DNA from: Flavobacterium hydrocarbonoxydans
Lineage (GTDB): Bacteria; Bacteroidota; Bacteroidia; Flavobacteriales; Flavobacteriaceae
Length of the DNA: 64,000 nucleotides
Reading direction: 5' to 3'
Assembly: GCF_009789235.1 (NCBI RefSeq)
Contig: NZ_WSTB01000004.1
Location: 124,001 to 188,000 of the forward strand
This document shows positions 59,491-64,000 of the stretch, piece by piece. The first letter of the stretch is position 1. Each line of letters opens with the position of its first letter. The position numbers and the translations under genes were made by a program. The notes beneath the pieces are model-generated. The model was not told the DNA's origin. It searched no databases and saw nothing but the letters and a program-made list of their open reading frames with translations.

Positions 59491-61647
59491 ATGGCTAGAG
59501 ATTTAAAATATACAAGAAATATTGGAATTGCGGCTCACATTGATGCTGGTAAAACAACAACAACTGAGCGTATCCTTTTTTATACAGGAAAGTCACATAA
59601 AATTGGTGAAGTACACGATGGTGCTGCAACAATGGACTGGATGGCACAAGAGCAGGAAAGAGGTATTACAATTACTTCTGCGGCTACAACTTGTGAGTGG
59701 AATTTTCCAACTGAGCAAGGTAAACTTTTGCCGGAATCATTACCATATCACTTTAATATTATTGATACTCCTGGACACGTTGACTTTACCGTAGAGGTAA
59801 ACCGTTCGTTACGTGTATTGGATGGATTAGTTTTCTTGTTTTCTGCTGTTGATGGTGTTGAGCCACAATCAGAAACTAACTGGAGACTTGCTGATCAATA
59901 TAGAGTTCCTCGTATGGGATTCGTTAACAAAATGGACCGTCAGGGATCTAACTTTTTGGCAGTTTGTCAACAAGTTCGTGATATGTTAAAATCAAATGCT
60001 GTTGCGATCACTTTGCCAATTGGTGAAGAGAATGATTTCAAAGGTGTTGTAGATTTAGTAAAAAACCAAGCTATCATTTGGCATGATGCAACTCAAGGGG
60101 CAACTTTTGATATTGTTGAAATTCCTGCTGATATGGTTGCTGAAGTAAAAGAATACAGATCTATTCTTATTGAAGCAGTTGCTGATTACGATGAAAACTT
60201 ATTAGAGAAATTCATGGAAGATGAAAGCTCTATTACAGAAGAAGAAATCAACAACGCTCTTAGAGCTGCTACTATGGATATGGCTATCATCCCGATGATC
60301 GCTGGTTCTTCTTTCAAAAACAAAGGAGTTCAGTTCATGTTAGATGCAGTATGTAAATACTTGCCTTCTCCAATGGATAAAGAAGGTATTGAAGGTATTC
60401 ACCCTGATGATGCTGAATTGTTAGAAGAAGATCAAACTAAAATCTTACGTCGTCCAGATGTAAAAGAGCCGTTCGCAGCTTTAGCATTTAAAATTGCTAC
60501 TGACCCATTCGTAGGTCGTTTAGCTTTCTTCCGTGCTTACTCTGGTCGTTTGGATGCTGGTTCTTATGTTTTGAACACTCGTTCAGGAAGTAAAGAAAGA
60601 ATTTCTCGTATCTACCAAATGCACGCTAATAAACAAAATCCAATCGAATATATTGAGGCTGGAGATATTGGAGCTGCTGTTGGATTTAAAGATATCAAAA
60701 CTGGAGATACATTGTGTGATGAAAAACACCCAATCATTCTTGAGTCTATGAAGTTCCCTGCGCCGGTAATTGGTATTGCAATTGAGCCTAAAACTAAAGC
60801 TGACGTTGATAAAATGGGTATGGCTTTGGCTAAATTAGCTGAAGAAGATCCAACATTTACTGTTAGAACAGATGAGGCTTCAGGGCAAACTATTATCTCT
60901 GGTATGGGTGAGCTTCACTTAGATATCTTAGTTGATAGAATGAAACGTGAATTTAAAGTTGAAGTAAACCAAGGTGAGCCTCAAGTTGAATATAAAGAAG
61001 CGTTTACAAGATCTGCAACTCACAGAGAGACTTACAAGAAACAATCAGGAGGTCGTGGTAAATTCGGTGATATCGTATTTACACTTGAGCCAGCTGACGA
61101 AGTTGACGGTAAAGTTCCTGTAGGATTACAGTTTATTAATGCAGTAAAAGGTGGTAACGTTCCTAAAGAATATATCCCTTCTGTAGAAAAAGGTTTCCGT
61201 GAAGCTATGAAAACTGGTCCTTTGGCTGGTTATCAAGTGGATAGTTTGAAAGTAACTTTGACAGACGGATCTTTCCACCCTGTCGATTCTGATGCTCTTT
61301 CTTTTGAATTAGCTGCAAGAATGGGTTATAGAGAAGTAGCGAAAGCTGCTGGAGCAATTGTTCTTGAGCCAATCATGAAAATGGAAGTTATTACTCCTGA
61401 AGAAAACATGGGAGATATCGTAGGTGATATCAACCGTCGTAGAGGTCAGGTTAATGACATGGGTGACAGAAACGGTGCTAAAACTATTAAAGCTGATGTG
61501 CCTTTATCAGAAATGTTTGGTTATGTAACAACATTAAGAACATTATCTTCTGGTAGAGCTACTTCAACAATGGAGTTTTCTCACTATGCAGAAACACCTT
61601 CTAATATTTCAGAAGCTGTAATTAAAAAAGCAAAAGGTAACGCTTAA
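59491..61647 (+). CDS. fusA: Elongation factor G
   Basis: 718 residues, full length. G1 is [21 protein letters not shown], then [22 protein letters not shown] (switch I), [23 protein letters not shown] (G3), and [12 protein letters not shown] (G4). Domain IV has [15 protein letters not shown] and domain [29 protein letters not shown]. It catalyses translocation. Eleven bases follow rpsG. An extra aromatic insert, [16 protein letters not shown], is typical for this phylum. Confidence 0.98.
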   Translation: MARDLKYTRNIGIAAHIDAGKTTTTERILFYTGKSHKIGEVHDGAATMDWMAQEQERGITITSAATTCEWNFPTEQGKLLPESLPYHFNIIDTPGHVDFTVEVNRSLRVLDGLVFLFSAVDGVEPQSETNWRLADQYRVPRMGFVNKMDRQGSNFLAVCQQVRDMLKSNAVAITLPIGEENDFKGVVDLVKNQAIIWHDATQGATFDIVEIPADMVAEVKEYRSILIEAVADYDENLLEKFMEDESSITEEEINNALRAATMDMAIIPMIAGSSFKNKGVQFMLDAVCKYLPSPMDKEGIEGIHPDDAELLEEDQTKILRRPDVKEPFAALAFKIATDPFVGRLAFFRAYSGRLDAGSYVLNTRSGSKERISRIYQMHANKQNPIEYIEAGDIGAAVGFKDIKTGDTLCDEKHPIILESMKFPAPVIGIAIEPKTKADVDKMGMALAKLAEEDPTFTVRTDEASGQTIISGMGELHLDILVDRMKREFKVEVNQGEPQVEYKEAFTRSATHRETYKKQSGGRGKFGDIVFTLEPADEVDGKVPVGLQFINAVKGGNVPKEYIPSVEKGFREAMKTGPLAGYQVDSLKVTLTDGSFHPVDSDALSFELAARMGYREVAKAAGAIVLEPIMKMEVITPEENMGDIVGDINRRRGQVNDMGDRNGAKTIKADVPLSEMFGYVTTLRTLSSGRATSTMEFSHYAETPSNISEAVIKKAKGNA

Positions 61648-61658
61648 TTCTTAAGAAA

Positions 61659-61964
61659 ATGAGTCAAAAAATCAGAATAAAACTAAAATCTTACGATCAC
61701 ATGTTGGTAGATAAGTCTGCTGAAAAGATCGTAAAAACAGTAAAAACTACTGGAGCAGTTGTAACAGGTCCAATTCCGTTACCAACTCACAAAAAACTTT
61801 TCACTGTACTACGTTCTCCGCACGTAAACAAAAAAGCGAGAGAGCAATTTGAAGTAATGTCATACAAAAGATTGATTGATATTTATTCATCTTCATCAAA
61901 AACTATCGATGCATTAATGAAACTTGAATTGCCAAGTGGGGTTGAAGTAGAGATCAAAGTATAA
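61659..61964 (+). CDS. rpsJ: Ribosomal protein uS10
   Basis: 101 residues: [77 protein letters not shown] is S10/NusE. It comes 11 bases after fusA without tuf in between, and is separated from rplC by a terminator and a promoter. Confidence 0.98.
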
Positions 61965-61984
61965 TTTTATTATATTTTTATAAA

Positions 61985-62017
61985 AAAAAGCGAGACAGAA
62001 ATGTTTCGCTTTTTTTG
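61985..62017 (+). terminator. Strong terminator after rpsJ
   Basis: AAAAAGCGAGACA (61985-61997), a GAAA tetraloop, and TGTTTCGCTTTTT (62002-62014) form a 13-bp stem with one G-U, then T. It splits the str genes from the S10-type operon. Confidence 0.92.
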
Positions 62018-62263
62018 TGTTTAAAGATTTTTGCTCTGTTAGTTTTTTAATTAATCAAAAATAATAATTTAATGTTGGTTTGTTGAAAAAGCCTTATATA
62101 TAGCTTGTTGGCAACGATTATAGAATTTTTCCAATAATTTATTTTGTAATAATAGTCTGTAATAAATTTTTGTCAAAATATTTTTTCCTTGTGGAAGAAA
62201 TAAAAACAAGAAGGTTTGTTTGAGCTTGGATTTTGATAATGAGCGATTTAATTTTTGTAACTG

Positions 62264-62295
62264 TTTGGTAAATTGAATTTTAATACCTACTTTTG
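62264..62295 (+). promoter_or_regulatory. Promoter of the rplC operon
   Basis: TTTG (62264-62267), 20 bp, TACTTTTG (62288-62295). The transcript should begin at about 62300, immediately before a hairpin. Confidence 0.85.
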
Positions 62296-62299
62296 CACT

Positions 62300-62337
62300 C
62301 CCTGTTTGAAAACTTATGTAGTTTTCAAATTGAAGGG
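62300..62337 (+). promoter_or_regulatory. 5'-end leader hairpin of rplC-rplD mRNA
   Basis: CCCT-g-TTTGAAAAC (62300-62313), loop TTATGTA, GTTTTCAAA-ttga-AGGG (62321-62337): a 9-bp perfect stem extended by four pairs across an internal loop, at the very start of the predicted mRNA and 27 bases before the rplC ATG. This is the place of autoregulatory ribosomal-protein leaders. Confidence 0.6.
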
Positions 62338-62364
62338 AATTTTAGTAATCAATAATTAATATTT

Positions 62365-62982
62365 ATGTCTGGGTTAATTGGTAAAAAAATCGGCATGACT
62401 AGTATTTTCGACGAAAACGGGAAAAATATTCCTTGTACAGTAATCGAAGCTGGACCATGCGTTGTTACCCAAGTCAGAACCAAAGGTGTTGACGGGTACG
62501 AAGCGTTGCAACTTGGTTTCGATGACAAAAACGAGAAACATTCCACTAAAGCGGCTTTAGGTCACTTTAAGAAAGCTGGAACTGTTGCTAAGAAAAAAGT
62601 CGTTGAATTTCAAGATTTTGCAACTGAACAAAAATTAGGAGATCTTATTGATGTTTCTATTTTTGCTGAAGGAGAATTTGTAGATGTACAAGGTGTATCT
62701 AAAGGTAAAGGTTTTCAAGGGGTTGTTAAACGTCACGGATTTGGTGGTGTTGGACAAGCAACTCACGGTCAACACAACCGTTTAAGAGCGCCAGGTTCTG
62801 TAGGAGCTTCTTCTTATCCATCAAGAGTATTCAAAGGAATGCGTATGGCTGGAAGAATGGGAGGAGACAATGTAAAAGTTCAAAACCTTAGAGTTTTAAA
62901 AGTAGTGGCTGAAAAGAACCTGCTTGTTATTAAAGGATGTGTTCCTGGACATAAAAACTCTTATGTAATCATTCAGAAGTAA
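62365..62982 (+). CDS. rplC: Ribosomal protein uL3
   Basis: 205 residues: [38 protein letters not shown], and the conserved [56 protein letters not shown]. An early protein of 50S assembly. The stop overlaps rplD by one base. Confidence 0.98.
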   Translation: MSGLIGKKIGMTSIFDENGKNIPCTVIEAGPCVVTQVRTKGVDGYEALQLGFDDKNEKHSTKAALGHFKKAGTVAKKKVVEFQDFATEQKLGDLIDVSIFAEGEFVDVQGVSKGKGFQGVVKRHGFGGVGQATHGQHNRLRAPGSVGASSYPSRVFKGMRMAGRMGGDNVKVQNLRVLKVVAEKNLLVIKGCVPGHKNSYVIIQK

Positions 62983-63611
62983 TGGAAGTAAAAGTATTAG
63001 ATTTCAACGGAAAAGATACTGGAAGAAAAGTTCAACTTTCTGATTCAGTATTCGCAATTGAACCAAACAATCACGCTGTATACCTTGATGTTAAGCAATA
63101 TCTTGCTAATCAAAGACAAGGAACTCACAAAGCTAAAGAAAGAGCTGAAGTGACAGGAAGTACACGTAAGATTAAAAAACAAAAAGGAACTGGTACAGCT
63201 CGTGCGGGAAGTATCAAAAATCCATTGTTTAAAGGTGGTGGAACTATTTTTGGACCAAGACCAAGAAGTTATTCATTTAAATTGAATAAAGCCTTGAAAA
63301 GATTGGCGAGAAAATCAGCTTTCTCAATCAAAGCAAAAGAGGCGAATATTATCGTTCTTGAAGACTTTGGATTTGAAGCTCCAAACACTAAAAATTTCAT
63401 TAACGTTTTGAAAGCTTTAGGGTTAGAAAATAAAAAATCTCTATTTGTATTGGGTGAAGCGAATAAAAATGTATATTTGTCGTCACGTAATTTAAAGTCT
63501 TCTAATGTCGTAACTAGCTCAGAATTAAGCACTTACGCTATATTAAACACTAATAATTTAGTGCTTTTAGAAGGTTCTTTGGAGTTAATTGAAGAAAATT
63601 TAAGCAAATAA
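62982..63611 (+). CDS. rplD: Ribosomal protein uL4
   Basis: 209 residues: EVKVLDFNGKDTGRKVQLSDSVF, the basic loop RKIKKQKGTGTARAGSIKNPLFKGGGTIFGPRPRSYSFKLNKALKRLARKSAFS. L4 is the autorepressor of the S10 operon in E. coli and is a candidate ligand for the 5'-leader hairpin here. Confidence 0.98.
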   Translation: MEVKVLDFNGKDTGRKVQLSDSVFAIEPNNHAVYLDVKQYLANQRQGTHKAKERAEVTGSTRKIKKQKGTGTARAGSIKNPLFKGGGTIFGPRPRSYSFKLNKALKRLARKSAFSIKAKEANIIVLEDFGFEAPNTKNFINVLKALGLENKKSLFVLGEANKNVYLSSRNLKSSNVVTSSELSTYAILNTNNLVLLEGSLELIEENLSK

Positions 63612-63618
63612 TAGGAAT

Positions 63619-63909
63619 ATGAGTATCATAATTAGACCTATAGTAACAGAAAAAGTAACCAAAGAAAGTGAAGTTTTAAACCGCTTCGGATTCGTTGTTG
63701 ACAAAAAAGCAAACAAAGTTCAGATTAAGAAAGCTATCGAAGCTGCTTATGGAGTAACTATCGTTTCAGTTAACACGATGAACGTAAGACCGGATAGAAC
63801 TACAAAATACACTAAAAGTGGTTTGATCAGTGGAAAGACAAATGCTATCAAAAAAGCAATTGTACAAGTACAAGAAGGAGAAACAATTGATTTTTACAAC
63901 AATATCTAA
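63619..63909 (+). CDS. rplW: Ribosomal protein uL23
   Basis: 96 residues: SIIIRPIVTEKVTKESEVLNRFGFVVDKKANKVQIKKAIEAAYGVTIVSVNTMNV with the basic NVRPDRTTKYTKSGLISG extension. Lies at the peptide exit tunnel and docks trigger factor and SRP. Seven bases after rplD. Confidence 0.97.
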   Translation: MSIIIRPIVTEKVTKESEVLNRFGFVVDKKANKVQIKKAIEAAYGVTIVSVNTMNVRPDRTTKYTKSGLISGKTNAIKKAIVQVQEGETIDFYNNI

Positions 63910-63915
63910 GATAAA

Positions 63916-64000
63916 ATGTCAGTAAGAAAATTAAAACCTATTACCCCAGGTCAGCGATTTAGAGTTGTGAATGGTTATGACGCCATTACAACTGATAAGC
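63916..64000 (+). CDS. rplB: Ribosomal protein uL2, 5' part
   Basis: 28 complete codons visible: MSVRKLKPITPGQRFRVVNG and then YDAITTDK, the N-terminus of L2; the gene continues past the window end. It follows rplW by 6 bases in the conserved S10-type order. Confidence 0.93.
   Translation, partial: MSVRKLKPITPGQRFRVVNGYDAITTDK

Noticed and set aside
1-64000. tRNA, rRNA, insertion sequences, prophage or integrase genes
   Set aside because: Looked for in gaps and among the proteins; none seen. Short or degenerate remnants could have been missed without a search.

Overview
The window is AT-rich chromosomal DNA from a Bacteroidota bacterium, most probably Flavobacterium or a close relative. The evidence is a SusC/SusD outer-membrane pair, an S46 dipeptidyl-peptidase, many TonB-linked and beta-barrel envelope proteins, promoters of the Bacteroidota type (-33 TTTG, 19-20 bp, -7 TAnnTTTG), and the str/S10 ribosomal gene order with rpsJ directly after fusA. 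No rRNA, tRNA, CRISPR array, transposase, integrase or prophage gene is visible.

Layout. 0-5 kb: minus-strand genes, a five-gene redox/envelope set (peroxiredoxin-like, YHS, DoxX, DinB, NRDE) behind a Crp/Fnr-type regulator, then an acyl-CoA dehydrogenase. 5-9.5 kb: a chalcone-isomerase-like secreted protein, a Glu/Leu-type amino-acid dehydrogenase, a TonB-like protein without ExbB/ExbD neighbours, and a TIGR01777 SDR protein. 9.5-11.7 kb: four small membrane proteins behind a GbsR/MarR-type regulator; the same 26-bp operator (AAACTTTCA-N8-TGAAAGTTT) sits before both transcription units. 12-14.3 kb: a membrane-anchored CXXCH protein and a SanA-like protein.

14.2-22.2 kb is an accessory-rich minus-strand stretch threaded between housekeeping genes (M3 peptidase, purE, purK). 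It holds a zeta-like toxin with an overlapping 53-codon ORF, a ParE/RelE-type toxin-antitoxin pair, an ATPase-HNH pair resembling the Septu defence system between purK and purE, and a VapBC-type pair. A fourth pair (Xre/RES) lies at 44.3-45.3 kb. 22.3-26.3 kb: a lipoprotein PQQ-dependent sugar dehydrogenase followed by a TonB-dependent receptor, which suggests a cofactor-scavenging unit.

26.4-30.3 kb: hpt, adk, a CNNM/CBS protein and obgE. 31-40 kb: a DPP7-like S46 peptidase and a 2157-residue alpha-2-macroglobulin-like protein with a SusC-type regulatory/plug segment embedded in it. 40-51 kb: a TPR protein, a Mur ligase (Mpl type), DUF1287, GNAT, RadC, Xre/RES, a YjjG-type HAD phosphatase, RarA, a rhomboid protease, a DUF2490 protein and RlmB. 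51-58.4 kb: a SusC/SusD pair and a BamA-like barrel protein. 58.5-64 kb: rpsL-rpsG-fusA-rpsJ, a strong terminator, a new promoter with a 5'-end hairpin leader, then rplC-rplD-rplW-rplB (cut by the window edge).

Intergenic DNA carries several dispersed inverted-repeat families: CCGCCACGAATTCACGAAT palindromes at 22.2 and 33.4 kb, an AGCCC-GATGGAAG element with a variable internal hairpin at 27.7 and 48.1 kb, an AAACCCGAC palindrome at 9.5 kb, and nested repeats at 7.1-7.45 and 17.6-17.75 kb. All functions are read from sequence motifs and family knowledge; no database search was run.
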